From: Methylobacterium sp. DB0501
GTDB taxonomy: Bacteria; Pseudomonadota; Alphaproteobacteria; Rhizobiales; Beijerinckiaceae
Reading direction: 5' to 3'
Assembly (NCBI RefSeq): GCF_011043735.1
Contig: NZ_JAAKGV010000004.1
Location: 248,001-312,000, forward strand
Length of the DNA stretch: 64,000 nt
The notes under the pieces are model-generated. The model saw nothing but the letters and a program-made list of their open reading frames with translations. It was not told the origin of the DNA and made no database searches. Positions 32,101-40,903 of the stretch are shown here, in pieces. Both the position numbers and the translations under genes were made by a program. Positions within the stretch are counted from its first letter, which is position 1; each line of letters opens with the position of its first letter.

Positions 32101-32466
32101 CTACTTCACGATCCGGTCGAGGCGGTTGTTGACGAAGAAGTACAGCTCCTTCGCGCCGGGTTCGGTGTAGAGCACCTGCACCTCGCGCTGGCCCCGCCCG
32201 CTCTCGCCGACCAGCACGTCGGTCGGCGGCTTGCCCTTGAGCCGCACCAGTTCGCACTCGCCGATGCCGGGGGCGATCTCGGTGGCCGCCACCGGGACCG
32301 CACCGGTGCAGGTCCCGTCATTCGCCAGGACCGGGCCCCAGGGCGCGGCCGGCGCCGGGGGCGGCTTCGGCGCCGCGATCGTCACCGGCGGGGCGGCCCG
32401 GTCCGTGCTGCTGCACCCTGCGAGAGCGATCCCTGTCAGGGCGATCCCGATCACCGTCCGCCTCAT
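32101..32466 (-). CDS. Small lipoprotein, hypothetical
   Basis: A 121-residue protein with a lipoprotein signal (MRRTVIGIALTGIALAGCSS, lipobox LAGC with Cys18). After a Pro/Ala-rich linker the C-terminal part reads like the small outer-membrane lipoproteins of Rhizobiales (TEIAPGIGECELVRLKGKPPTDVLVGES, then VQVLYTEPGAKELYFFVNNRLDRIV). This GECxLVRxxGxP pattern is recurrent, but the function is unknown to me. It overlaps the carboxypeptidase stop by 4 bp (ATGA), so it is its operon partner. Confidence 0.82.
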   Translation of the reverse strand: MRRTVIGIALTGIALAGCSSTDRAAPPVTIAAPKPPPAPAAPWGPVLANDGTCTGAVPVAATEIAPGIGECELVRLKGKPPTDVLVGESGRGQREVQVLYTEPGAKELYFFVNNRLDRIVK

Positions 32467-34028
32467 CGTCCCTCGTCCGTCTTGCGTCCCGGGCCGCCTT
32501 GCCGCGCGGCCAGGGCCGTCTCGTAGAGGCGGAGCGCGTCGCTGCGCAAGGCCGCCCGCGAGCCTTCGCGGAAATAGAACATGTGGCCGCCGGGATAGAC
32601 CGACAGGGCGAGGCGCGTCCCGTCCCCATAGGCCGGCATCTGGTCGAGGATCAGCTTGGAGGCGAAGTAGGGCGTGACGAGATCGGTATAGCCGTGGGCG
32701 ACCAGCACCCGCAGGTTGCCGTCGAGGGAGAGCACCTGGCGCAGGTCGCCCACCACCTCCGGCGACGAGCGGCCGCCGCCCCAGTTCCAGCTCGCATTGA
32801 CCGCGTTGTTGAGGAGTTCGTAGCGCAGGTTCGGCACGCGCCAGTTCAGGGTGCGGGCGGTGAGGTCGATCATCGCGCTCGACAGAGGCGCCAGCATCGC
32901 GGTGAGGATCGGGTCGGCGAAGCGCCCCTGGGCCGCGCTCGGGTCCGGGTCCCAGCCGGTGACGCCGGTATCGTAGGCGCTCGCCACCCGCCCCGCATCG
33001 CGGTCGGCCTCGCGCTGGTAGCTCGATCCGGCCACCCGCCCGGCCTGCCGGCGCACCAGGGCGGGATCGAGCCCGGTGAGCGCCGCCACCCGCTCGGTCA
33101 TCCGGTCGGTCGCGGCGGTGTCGGCGGGCCCGCGCAGGAGATCGGCGAGGTAGGGCCCGGTGGCATAGGCCTCGATCTCGGCCATGCGGGCGGGATCGGG
33201 GGTCCGGCCCCGCTTCTCCAGTCCGGCGGCGGCCAGGGACGGCAGCCGCGTCACGGCGCCGAGGGGGTTGTGGCGCGGCGGCTGCAGATAGGCGAAATCA
33301 AGCACCGGCGAGAGCAGCACCAGGCCCGACAGCCCGATCCCAACATCGTCCTGGAGCTTGCGGGCGATCAGCGGCCCGCGGAACCCGCCGTAGCTCTCGC
33401 CGAGGAAGAATTTCGGCGAGGTGAGCCGGTCGTTGGTGCGCAGCCAGCGGGCGATCGCCGCCGACAGCACCGCGGCGTCGCTCTCCACCGCGTAGTAGCG
33501 CTTCCCGTCGTCGCCGGCGGCGCGGCTGTAGCCGGTGCCGACGGGATCCATGAAGACGAGGTCGGTGAAATCGAGCCAGGTCTCGTCGTTCGGCACCACC
33601 ACGGGCGGCGCCGACGGGCTGATGCTCGGTCCGTCGAGGGGCAGGCGCCAGGGCCCGACCGCCGCGAGGTTGAGATAGGCGGAGGCCGCCCCGGGACCGC
33701 CATTGACCGCGAAGGTGACGGGCCGGGTGCCGGGCTCGCCGCCTGGCAGGGTGAAGGCCGTGAAGGCGATCTCGGCCTGGAGCTTTCCGGATTCGTCGAC
33801 CAGCGGCAGGCTGCCGGCCACGGCCGTGAAGTTCAGAATGCGGCCGCCCGACAGGGTCAGGCTGTGCTGGGTCGTGGCGTCGGGGGGCAGGCGCCGGCCC
33901 TCGGACGGGCGGGCTTCCTGACGGTTCTCCTGTCGACTCTCCTGGCGGGCGGGCTGCGCCAGCACAGGGGCGGGTCCGATCAGCAGGGCCGCCGCGAGGG
34001 CGAGGATGCGGGTCGTGATGCGGGTCAT
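32463..34028 (-). CDS. Exported S10-family serine carboxypeptidase-like peptidase
   Basis: A 521-residue secreted peptidase. The signal peptide is residues 1-24 (ending APVLAQ). The alpha/beta-hydrolase domain has VNGGPGAASAYLNL (oxyanion region), the nucleophile motif GESYGG, the Asp in VLVAHGYTDLVTPYF and the His in YPGGHMFYFR, completing the Ser-Asp-His triad. It trims C-terminal residues from peptides in the periplasm or outside. ATG 34028 follows GAGGAGACG. It is coupled to the small lipoprotein gene and may help keep it at the membrane. Confidence 0.92.
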   Translation of the reverse strand: MTRITTRILALAAALLIGPAPVLAQPARQESRQENRQEARPSEGRRLPPDATTQHSLTLSGGRILNFTAVAGSLPLVDESGKLQAEIAFTAFTLPGGEPGTRPVTFAVNGGPGAASAYLNLAAVGPWRLPLDGPSISPSAPPVVVPNDETWLDFTDLVFMDPVGTGYSRAAGDDGKRYYAVESDAAVLSAAIARWLRTNDRLTSPKFFLGESYGGFRGPLIARKLQDDVGIGLSGLVLLSPVLDFAYLQPPRHNPLGAVTRLPSLAAAGLEKRGRTPDPARMAEIEAYATGPYLADLLRGPADTAATDRMTERVAALTGLDPALVRRQAGRVAGSSYQREADRDAGRVASAYDTGVTGWDPDPSAAQGRFADPILTAMLAPLSSAMIDLTARTLNWRVPNLRYELLNNAVNASWNWGGGRSSPEVVGDLRQVLSLDGNLRVLVAHGYTDLVTPYFASKLILDQMPAYGDGTRLALSVYPGGHMFYFREGSRAALRSDALRLYETALAARQGGPGRKTDEGR

Positions 34029-34060
34029 GACGTCTCCTCGCGGGCGGGAGCCCGGTATGG

Positions 34061-34513
34061 TCAGGCCTTCTTCTGCCAGCGGCCGCGCTCGTCCTGCTGC
34101 CAGTAGGCCACGCTGTGGCCGGCCTCCTTGGCGCCGCGCCACTGCTCGCGGGCGTGCAGCAGGGCGTCCTGGTCGGTGCCGTCGAACAGGATGCAGATGC
34201 GCTGGTACTCCGCCGCATCGTCCGGCAGGGGGGCGCCCTCGACCAGGAAGCGGATCGAGGCGGCGTTCGGGTTGGCGTCGCGCAGGGTCAGCACCACCGG
34301 CTGGGTGGCGCAATCGGGGTCGCGGTCGGTGCCGTGGGGCAGGAAGCTCTCGTCGGAATAGATCCAGAGGTGGTCGTCGAGGGCCTGGAGCCGCTCCTCG
34401 CTCGTCGCCTGCACGGCGACGCGCCATTGCCGCTCCAGGGATTTCTCCAGGAGGCTCGGCAGCACCTGCTCCAGGGGCTGGCGCTGCATGTGGTAGAACA
34501 GGATCTCGGTCAC
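34061..34513 (-). CDS. holC: DNA polymerase III chi subunit
   Basis: A 150-residue subunit of the clamp-loader assembly that links the polymerase to SSB. The HolC pattern is clear: MTEILFYHMQRQPLEQVLPSLLEKSLERQWRVAVQA, then LDDHLWIYSDESFLPHG and ICILFDGTDQDAL. The length is normal. In many Alphaproteobacteria it follows pepA (leucyl aminopeptidase); here an S10 carboxypeptidase occupies the adjacent place, so the usual pair is broken. Confidence 0.95.
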   Translation of the reverse strand: MTEILFYHMQRQPLEQVLPSLLEKSLERQWRVAVQATSEERLQALDDHLWIYSDESFLPHGTDRDPDCATQPVVLTLRDANPNAASIRFLVEGAPLPDDAAEYQRICILFDGTDQDALLHAREQWRGAKEAGHSVAYWQQDERGRWQKKA

Positions 34514-34580
34514 GGTTCTTGGAGATAGGGCGCCCGGGGCCGGACGGCACCGGGCAGGGGAGACTCCGGCGCGGTGGGCC

Positions 34581-36395
34581 TCACGCGCTTGCCGCCTTTT
34601 GTGCCTGCGCCAGCAGCTTCACCAGGTCGCAGCCGGCATAGAGGTCGTGGGCGACGCCGGCGGCCCGCAAGGCGGGTTCGAGGTCGCCCGGCTTGCCCGC
34701 GAGGTAGAGGGTCGTCGCACCGGCGGCGCGCAACGCCTCGGCGGCGGGCACCGCCTCCTCGGCATAGACCGCGTCCGACGAGCACAGGCAGGCGAGCGGC
34801 GTGCCGGCGGCGCGGAACGCCGCCACCATCGCGGCGTGATCCGGGAAACCCTCGTTCGTCACCGCCTCGATGCCGCCGGCCTCGAAGGCGTTGCGGGCGA
34901 AGGTGGCGCGGGTGTTGAAGGCGCTCAAGGCCCCGAGATTGGCGAGGAAGACCCGCGGGCGCCGGCCCGTCCGCTCGAGGACCGCGTCGGAGGCGTCGCG
35001 CAGGGCCTCGTAGGGTTCGGCGAGGCGCCGGGACGGCAGCGCGCCCTCGGGAACCGGCATGGCCGCCGGGGCGGGCTTCAGCACCGCGACCGGCGCCTCG
35101 TGCAGGTCGGGGAACTCGCTGGTACCGGTGATCGGCTGGCGGCGGGTGGCGAGCTCCGCGTCGCGGGTCCTGCGCAGGGAGGCGAGGCGGTCGGACATGG
35201 CGCCGGAGCGCAGGCTCGCGGCGATGCCCCCTTCCCGCTCGATCGCCTGGAACAGCGCCCAGGCTTCCGTGCAGAGCGCGTCGGTCAGGGCCTCGAAGCC
35301 GCCGGCGCCGGCGGCCGGGTCGGCGACGCGCCAGAGATTGGCCTCGTCGAGGAGGACGTGCTGGGTGTTGCGGGCGCAGCGGCGCGCGAAGGCGTCGGGC
35401 AGGCCGATCGCCGCCGTGAAGGGCAGCACCGTGACCGCGTCCGCCCCGCCCAGGCCCGCCGAGAACACCGCGCTGGTGGCCCGCAGCATGTTCACCCAGG
35501 GGTCGCGCTTCGTCGTGCCGCGCCAGGCGGTCTCGGCGTGGAGGCGGATCGGCGCGGGCGTCAGGCCGCAGGCCTCCTCGACCCTCGCCCAGAGCCGGCG
35601 CAGGGCGCGGACCTTCGCCACCGTCAGGAACTCGTCGGCTTCGGCCACCAGCAGGAACGCCAGGGCGGCGCGGGCGCGCTCCAGGGAATGCCCGCCGGCC
35701 TCGAGCGCCCGCAGGGTCGCCAGCGCGCCGGAGAGGAGTGCCGCCAGTTCCAGCGCCTCGCCGGCCCCGGCCTCGTGGAAGGGCCGGGCATCGGCCAGGA
35801 AGGCGCGGCCGGTGAATCCGTGGGCGTCGAGGTCGCGCAGGATCGCGGCCGGATCCCAGGACGGCGCGGTGCCGGTGGCGGCCTGCACGGCGACCGGGTC
35901 GAGGCCCAGATCGATGTCGAGGCCGGAGAGGTCGTCGCCGCGGGCCTTGGCGAGGGCGAGCAGAGCCGTCGCGGTCTCCGGCCCCGCCGCGCCGGCATCG
36001 AGCCGCAGCCCGATCAGCGGCAGCATCACGTCGGCGAGCGCCGCCTCGAGGGCCTGCGGCCCGGGAAGGCCGAAGCCGCGGGCGGCCGGCGCGCCGGCGA
36101 TCACCAGGGTCAGGGCGTCGGCACCGCCTTCCAGGTCGGTCAGCGCCAGGGCGTTGGCCTCCTGGGGATCGGGATGGTCGACCCGCTGGCTCACGCGCCA
36201 GCGGCCGGGGACGGCGCGGCCGGGCTGGGGCGCGGCCTCGGCCGGGGGATAGAGCGGCGCGACCCTGATGCCGTCCGGCGTGCGGCGCACCAGCCTCTTG
36301 TCGAAATCGGCGCCTTTCAGCACCCCGTCGACCAGGGCACGCCACTGCGCCTCGGTGGCGGCCGGAAACGCGGCGGCGAGCGTCGTATCGTCCAT
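34581..36395 (-). CDS. Methylmalonyl-CoA mutase small (beta) subunit
   Basis: A 604-residue subunit of the heterodimeric mutase that interconverts methylmalonyl-CoA and succinyl-CoA, used in propionate metabolism and the ethylmalonyl-CoA pathway. The TIM-barrel half has RLHAETAWRGTTKRDPWVNMLRATSAVFSAGLGGAD and ARNTQHVLLDEANLWRVADPA. The C-terminal flavodoxin-like domain (VFLANLGALSAFNTRATFARNAFEAGG) lacks the DxHxxG cobalamin motif, as expected for the non-catalytic subunit. The large subunit is not in this window, consistent with separate loci in Methylobacterium. ATG 36395 was chosen over an upstream ATG at 36440. Confidence 0.93.
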   Translation of the reverse strand: MDDTTLAAAFPAATEAQWRALVDGVLKGADFDKRLVRRTPDGIRVAPLYPPAEAAPQPGRAVPGRWRVSQRVDHPDPQEANALALTDLEGGADALTLVIAGAPAARGFGLPGPQALEAALADVMLPLIGLRLDAGAAGPETATALLALAKARGDDLSGLDIDLGLDPVAVQAATGTAPSWDPAAILRDLDAHGFTGRAFLADARPFHEAGAGEALELAALLSGALATLRALEAGGHSLERARAALAFLLVAEADEFLTVAKVRALRRLWARVEEACGLTPAPIRLHAETAWRGTTKRDPWVNMLRATSAVFSAGLGGADAVTVLPFTAAIGLPDAFARRCARNTQHVLLDEANLWRVADPAAGAGGFEALTDALCTEAWALFQAIEREGGIAASLRSGAMSDRLASLRRTRDAELATRRQPITGTSEFPDLHEAPVAVLKPAPAAMPVPEGALPSRRLAEPYEALRDASDAVLERTGRRPRVFLANLGALSAFNTRATFARNAFEAGGIEAVTNEGFPDHAAMVAAFRAAGTPLACLCSSDAVYAEEAVPAAEALRAAGATTLYLAGKPGDLEPALRAAGVAHDLYAGCDLVKLLAQAQKAASA

Positions 36396-36498
36396 GGCGG
36401 GGTCCTCTGGCGCTGGGTCTTCTCCCTGGCGCCAGGACATAGCCGCGCCACCCGCCCTCGGTCGAGGCCCCCGAGAGTCCGGCGTCGTCCGATGGCGA

Positions 36499-37302
36499 TC
36501 AACCGAAGACGATCAATCCGGCAAAGCCCGCCGCGCCGACCAGGATGCGCCACCAGGCGAAGAGCGCGAAGCCGTGGCGGGAGACGTAGTCGAGCAGCTT
36601 GCGGACCACGAACAGGGCCGACAGGAACGCCACCACGAAGCCGATGGCGATCAGCCCGACATCGTCCTTCGACAGGTTCTTGTAGTTGTCGAGCAGGTCC
36701 TTGGCGAAGGCGCCGGCCATGGTCGGCATCGCGAGGTAGAACGAGAACTCGGTGGCGGCGCGCTTGCCCGAGCCCATCAGCATGGCACCGACGATGGTGG
36801 CGCCGGAGCGCGACACGCCGGGGATCATGGCGAGGCACTGGAACAGGCCGATCTTGAGCGCCATCGGCAGCGAGAACTGGTGCACGTCGTCGTATTTCTG
36901 CTCGATCTCGGTCTCGTCGATGACGAGCAGCACGAGGCCGCCGGCGACCAGGGTCGAGCAGATGATCCACGGGTTGAACAGGTAGAACTTGATGTATTTC
37001 GAGAACAGGCCGCCGATGATGGCGGCGGGCAGGAACGCGATCAGGATCGCCAGGATGAACCGGCGGGCATTCGGATCCGTGGGCGCCCGCCGCAGCAGGT
37101 CGAGGATCTGGCGGAAATAGACCCCGACGATCGCCAGGATGGCGCCGAGCTGGATCAGTACCTCGAAGGTGTTGTTGGGCGATTCGAAGCCGATGAAGTG
37201 GCCGACGAGGAGCTGGTGCCCGGTCGAGGAGACCGGGATGAACTCGGTGGCGCCCTCGACGAGGGCGAGCACCACGGCCTTGCCGATGCTGGCGACGTCC
37301 AT
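36499..37302 (-). CDS. uppP: Undecaprenyl-diphosphate phosphatase
   Basis: A 267-residue membrane enzyme that recycles the lipid carrier of peptidoglycan synthesis and confers bacitracin tolerance. Two hallmark motifs are present: LALVEGATEFIPVSSTGHQLLVG (residues about 12-34) and LAMIPGVSRSGATIVGAMLMG (about 163-183). About eight helices are predicted by hydrophobicity. ATG 37302 follows GGGGAG; a GTG one codon earlier is possible. It is monocistronic. Confidence 0.96.
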   Translation of the reverse strand: MDVASIGKAVVLALVEGATEFIPVSSTGHQLLVGHFIGFESPNNTFEVLIQLGAILAIVGVYFRQILDLLRRAPTDPNARRFILAILIAFLPAAIIGGLFSKYIKFYLFNPWIICSTLVAGGLVLLVIDETEIEQKYDDVHQFSLPMALKIGLFQCLAMIPGVSRSGATIVGAMLMGSGKRAATEFSFYLAMPTMAGAFAKDLLDNYKNLSKDDVGLIAIGFVVAFLSALFVVRKLLDYVSRHGFALFAWWRILVGAAGFAGLIVFG

Positions 37303-37744
37303 CACCGTGCTCCCCGGCCCGAAGCCGTGCCGCGGGCGGGACCGCCCGCCTTGCCTGTCGCCGTCGTCATGGTGCCTGCTCTCGTGGTCGCGCCGCGGGC
37401 GGTCGCGCGACCGCGTCCGGCGGGGAAGGAAACGGGGCCGGCTCGTGCCGCGCCCGCATCGGGCGCGCCAGGACGGCACCAGCTCTGTGGCAAGTCTTCT
37501 GTGGCAAGTCTGTGGTGGGCGGGCTCCGGAGCGGCCCGGCCCGATGGCCTAACTCGGGCCGCAGCTTGGGCCGTCATGGTTGAGGCTCGGTTACCAGCCA
37601 CGTTCGCCCGTGTTAAGGATGCCGAAAGATATCCGTGTCTCGGTGACCAGACGTTAATCCTGCGGGGGTCAATCCGGACTCACACGACCCACCGCGAGCC
37701 GACCTTCCAGGCCAGCCGACAGACGAAGCGCGAAACGGCCCCGC
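37303..37744. other. Divergent intergenic region between uppP and the GST gene
   Basis: No gene is supported in these 442 bases. The only structure noticed is two copies of TCTGTGGCAAGTC (37484-37496 and 37498-37510). The right part (about 37600-37740) is less GC-rich and probably carries the promoter of the glutathione transferase gene. Confidence 0.55.
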
Positions 37745-38437
37745 ATGGCGACGCTCCACCACTCCCCGTTCTGCCCGCATTCCCGCTTCGTGCGCCTGAT
37801 CATGGCCGAGATGGGCATGGAGCCCACCCTGGTCGAGGAGCGCCCCTGGGAGCGCCGGGACGAGTTCCTGATGATGAACCCCGCCGGCACCACCCCGGTG
37901 CTGGTGGAGGAGGGCGGGCTCGCCGTGCCGGGGGGCGGGATCATCGCCGAATACCTCGACGAGACGCGGGGCCTGGGCCTCAGCGGAATCCGGCTCCTGC
38001 CGGAATCCCCCGCCGCCCGGGTCGAGGTGCGCCGCCTGCTCGACTGGTTCCTGCAGAAGTTCGACCAGGAGGTGACCGGCTACCTCGTCACCGAGAAGAT
38101 CCACAAGCGGTTCATGACCTCGCAGCACGGCGGCGGCCCGCCGGACATGAACGCGATCCGGGCGGCGCGCAGCAACGTGCGCTACCACCTGAAATACATC
38201 GGCTACCTGATCTCGCGGCGGAACTGGCTGGCGGGCGGCACCTTGACCTACGCGGACCTCGCGGCGGCGGCGCACCTGTCCTGCGTGGATTACCTCGGCG
38301 ACGTGCCATGGGACGAGGACGAGATGGCGAGGAACTGGTACGCGCGGGTGAAGTCCCGGCCGTCCTTCCGCAGCCTGCTCGCCGACCGGGTGGCCGGGAT
38401 GGCCCCGGCGGACCACTACGCGGATCTGGACTTCTGA
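37745..38437 (+). CDS. Glutathione S-transferase family protein
   Basis: A 230-residue cytosolic protein. The N-terminal thioredoxin-like domain has SPFCPHSRFVRLIMAEMG, NPAGTTPVLVEEGGLAVPGGGIIAEYLDE, and the C-terminal domain is all-helical with GGTLTYADLAAAAHLSCVDYLG. The Cys in the SPFC position suggests an Omega/Beta-type or reductive role rather than a Ser/Tyr-type transferase. Its stop overlaps the apparent start of queG by 3 bp, so the two are co-transcribed. The substrate is unknown. Confidence 0.9.
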   Translation: MATLHHSPFCPHSRFVRLIMAEMGMEPTLVEERPWERRDEFLMMNPAGTTPVLVEEGGLAVPGGGIIAEYLDETRGLGLSGIRLLPESPAARVEVRRLLDWFLQKFDQEVTGYLVTEKIHKRFMTSQHGGGPPDMNAIRAARSNVRYHLKYIGYLISRRNWLAGGTLTYADLAAAAHLSCVDYLGDVPWDEDEMARNWYARVKSRPSFRSLLADRVAGMAPADHYADLDF

Positions 38438-39606
38438 ACCCCAAAGCCCGGCCGGCACCCGACGCCCTTCGCCGTTTCCTCGAGACCCGCGCCCGGGCTC
38501 TCGGCTTCGACGCCCTGGCGGTGACGCGGCCCGGCGCGGTCCCGGCCCTGCCCGAGCGCCTCTCCGCCTGGCTCGCCGCCGGCCACCATGCCGACATGGG
38601 CTGGATGGAGGAGCGCACGGCCGAGCGGGCCGATCCGGCTCGCCTGTGGCCGGAGGTGCGGAGCGTCGTGATGCTGGGGGTCAATGCCGGGCCGGAGGGC
38701 GACCCGCTGGCGGCGCTCGCCGAACCCTCGCTCGGATCGATCTCGGTCTATGCCAGGCGGCGCGACTACCACGGCGTGATCAAGGGCAAGCTGAAGGAGC
38801 TCGGCGGCGCCTTCGCGGCGAAGGCCGGGGCCGAGGTCAAGGTCTTCGTCGATACCGCGCCGGTGATGGAGAAGCCGCTCGCGGCGGCCGCCGGCCTCGG
38901 CTGGCAGGGCAAGCACAGCGTCCTGGTGTCGCGGGCCTTCGGCAACTGGCTCCTGCTCGGCGCGATCTACACCACCGCCGAGCTGCCCGAGGACGCGCCC
39001 GAGGACGACCATTGCGGCCGCTGCCGGCGCTGCCTCGATGCCTGCCCGACCGACGCGCTGCCGGCGCCGTACCGGCTCGATGCGCGGCGCTGCCTCGCCT
39101 ACCTGACGATCGAGCATGCCGGGCCGATCCCGGCGGAGTTCCGGGCGCCGATGGGCAACCGGGTGTTCGGCTGCGACGACTGCCTGGCGGTGTGCCCGTG
39201 GAACAAGTTCGCGGCAGAGACCCGCGAGGCGCGGCTCGCGGCCCGCGACGACCTGGCGGCCCCTCCCCTCGCCGAGCTGGCGCGCCTCGACGACGCGGCC
39301 TTCCGGCTCCGCTTCGCCGGCACGCCGATCAAGCGCACCGGGCGCGACCGCTTCCTGCGCAACGTGCTGATCGCCATCGGCAATTCGGGCGATGAGGAGT
39401 TGGCCGGGGAGGCCCTGCGGCTCCTCGGCGACGCCTCCCCGCTGGTGCGGGGCATGGCGGTGTGGGCGCTCGCCCGGCTCGGGCGCCTGCCCCCCGCCCC
39501 GGCCGACGAGCGGGACCCCGACGTGCTCGCCGAGTGGGAGACGGCAAAAAACCCGGGCGTCCAGCGGGCCGCCCCTCTGGCGGGTGCAGGGCGGCGCCCT
39601 GCATAA
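38434..39606 (+). CDS. queG: Epoxyqueuosine reductase
   Basis: A 390-residue iron-sulfur, cobalamin-dependent enzyme that completes queuosine in tRNA. It has TRARALGFDALAVTRP near the start, VFVDTAPVMEKPLAAAAGLGWQGKHSVLVS, and two 4Fe-4S motifs: CGRCRRCLDACPTDAL and CDDCLAVCPWNKFA. A HEAT-like C-terminus follows. No ATG, GTG or TTG lies before the conserved N-terminus after the GST stop. The frame opens with CTG 38434, which overlaps that stop as CTGA, so an unusual CTG start is likely. GTG codons further in would remove conserved sequence. Confidence 0.9.
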   Translation: MNPKARPAPDALRRFLETRARALGFDALAVTRPGAVPALPERLSAWLAAGHHADMGWMEERTAERADPARLWPEVRSVVMLGVNAGPEGDPLAALAEPSLGSISVYARRRDYHGVIKGKLKELGGAFAAKAGAEVKVFVDTAPVMEKPLAAAAGLGWQGKHSVLVSRAFGNWLLLGAIYTTAELPEDAPEDDHCGRCRRCLDACPTDALPAPYRLDARRCLAYLTIEHAGPIPAEFRAPMGNRVFGCDDCLAVCPWNKFAAETREARLAARDDLAAPPLAELARLDDAAFRLRFAGTPIKRTGRDRFLRNVLIAIGNSGDEELAGEALRLLGDASPLVRGMAVWALARLGRLPPAPADERDPDVLAEWETAKNPGVQRAAPLAGAGRRPA

Positions 39607-39654
39607 GACCGCGTCTCCTTTGGCGAGGCTCGTCCTTTGGCAAGGCTCGGTCGC

Positions 39655-40491
39655 ATGAACCTGTTCGTCTTCGGGCTCGGCTACACGGCCGGCCATTTCG
39701 CGGAGCGCGAGCGCGCCCGCTTCGCCTCCGTCACCGCCACCCGCCAATCGCCGGCCGCGATCGACGGGGTCGCGGTGCGGGTGTTCTCGCCCGACGAGGC
39801 CGATCCGCGGATCGCCGGCGACCTCGCGCGGGCCGACGCGATCCTGGTGTCGATCCCGCCGGATTCCGGCCGCGACCCGGCGCTCGCCGCCTTCGCGGAG
39901 GCCGTCGCGGCGAGCCCGGCGCGGTGGATCGGCTATCTCTCGACCATCGGGGTCTACGGCGACCAGGGCGGCGCCTGGATCGACGAGGCGACGCCGCCGG
40001 CTCCCACCCACCAGCGCACCCGCGACCGGGTGGCGGCGGAGCAAGCCTGGCTGGCGCTCGGGGTGCGGACGGGCAAGGCCGTGCAGGTGTTCCGGCTGTC
40101 GGGCATCTACGGGCCGGGGCGCAACGCCTTCGAGAAGCTGCGGCAGGGCAAGGCGCAGCGCATCGTCAAGCCCGGCCAGGTGTTCAACCGCATCCACGTC
40201 GACGACATCGCGACGGTGCTGGCCGCCTCCCTCGACCGCCCGCGGCCGGGGGCGGTCTACAACGTCACCGACGACGAGCCGGCCCCGCCGCAGGACGTGA
40301 CCGCCTTCGCGGCCGAGATCGCCGGGCTGCCCCTGCCGCCGGCGGTCGATTTCGACAGCGCGGCCCTGAGCCCGATGGCGCGCAGCTTCTACGGCGAGAA
40401 CAAGCGGGTGCGGAACCGGCTGATCCGGGAGGAGCTGGGGGTGGAGCTGGCTTTCCCGACCTATCGGGAGGGGCTGCGGGGGTTGGTGTAG
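39655..40491 (+). CDS. NAD(P)-dependent epimerase/reductase-like protein (extended SDR)
   Basis: A 278-residue Rossmann-fold protein. It begins MNLFVFGLGYTAGHFAERERARF with an atypical GLGYTAG nucleotide motif, then STIGVYGDQGGAWIDE with the YGDxxG Tyr segment, FRLSGIYGPGRNAFEKLRQG and FNRIHVDDIATVLAASL. It is close to the SDR subgroup annotated YeeZ-like. The reaction is unknown. ATG 39655 starts just after a short direct repeat (CTTTGGC(G/A)AGGCTCG twice). It follows queG by 48 bp and may be co-transcribed. Confidence 0.86.
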   Translation: MNLFVFGLGYTAGHFAERERARFASVTATRQSPAAIDGVAVRVFSPDEADPRIAGDLARADAILVSIPPDSGRDPALAAFAEAVAASPARWIGYLSTIGVYGDQGGAWIDEATPPAPTHQRTRDRVAAEQAWLALGVRTGKAVQVFRLSGIYGPGRNAFEKLRQGKAQRIVKPGQVFNRIHVDDIATVLAASLDRPRPGAVYNVTDDEPAPPQDVTAFAAEIAGLPLPPAVDFDSAALSPMARSFYGENKRVRNRLIREELGVELAFPTYREGLRGLV

Positions 40492-40572
40492 CCGCCATTC
40501 TTCCTTTCCCGCTTGCCTATCGCTCGCCTGGCACCTCCGCCTGCGATCCATTGTCTGCCCGGTTCGCTTGTG

Positions 40573-40595
40573 GTATGCGTTACGCACTACATACC
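40573..40595. promoter_or_regulatory. Palindromic operator/promoter of higBA
   Basis: Outer arms GGTAT and ATACC flank the perfect 11-bp palindrome TGCGTTACGCA (40576-40586), directly upstream of the toxin start. This resembles the TGCGTAACGCA-type operators of HigA antitoxins, so autorepression is likely. Confidence 0.6.
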
Positions 40596-40603
40596 GACAT
40601 GCC

Positions 40604-40888
40604 GTGATACAGAGCTTTGCAGATAGACGAACCCGTGCGCTTCATGAGGATGGCCTTTGTCATCCATCATGGCGCAGCTTCGAGCGGATCGCGCTACGTA
40701 AGCTCGACGCCTTGGACTCGGCACTCGCGCTCGACGATCTGCGCAGCCCACCTGGAAACAGGCTGGAGACGTTGAGAGGCAATCGCGCGGGGCAACACAG
40801 CATTCGCATCAACGATCAATGGAGGCTGTGCTTTCGCTGGACGGAGCATGGCCCCCATGATGTCGAGATCGTCGACTATCATCATTGA
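40604..40888 (+). CDS. higB: HigB-type toxin (RelE superfamily)
   Basis: A 94-residue ribosome-dependent mRNA interferase. The family N-terminus IQSFADRRTRALHEDG, the central RKLDALDSALALDDLRSPPGNRLETLRGNRAGQHSIRINDQWRLCFRW and the final VEIVDYHH match HigB. The start is GTG 40604, one residue before IQSF. The toxin gene precedes the antitoxin gene, the usual higBA order, with a 15-bp gap. Base composition is visibly less GC-rich than neighbours, suggesting transfer. Confidence 0.93.
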   Translation: MIQSFADRRTRALHEDGLCHPSWRSFERIALRKLDALDSALALDDLRSPPGNRLETLRGNRAGQHSIRINDQWRLCFRWTEHGPHDVEIVDYHH

Positions 40889-40903
40889 TTGAAGAGAAGT
40901 ATC

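Noticed and set aside
37613..40587. Very long minus-strand frames opposite GST, queG and the SDR gene
   Set aside because: These are antisense shadows full of Arg/Glu/His-rich low-complexity sequence. The plus-strand products have intact motifs.
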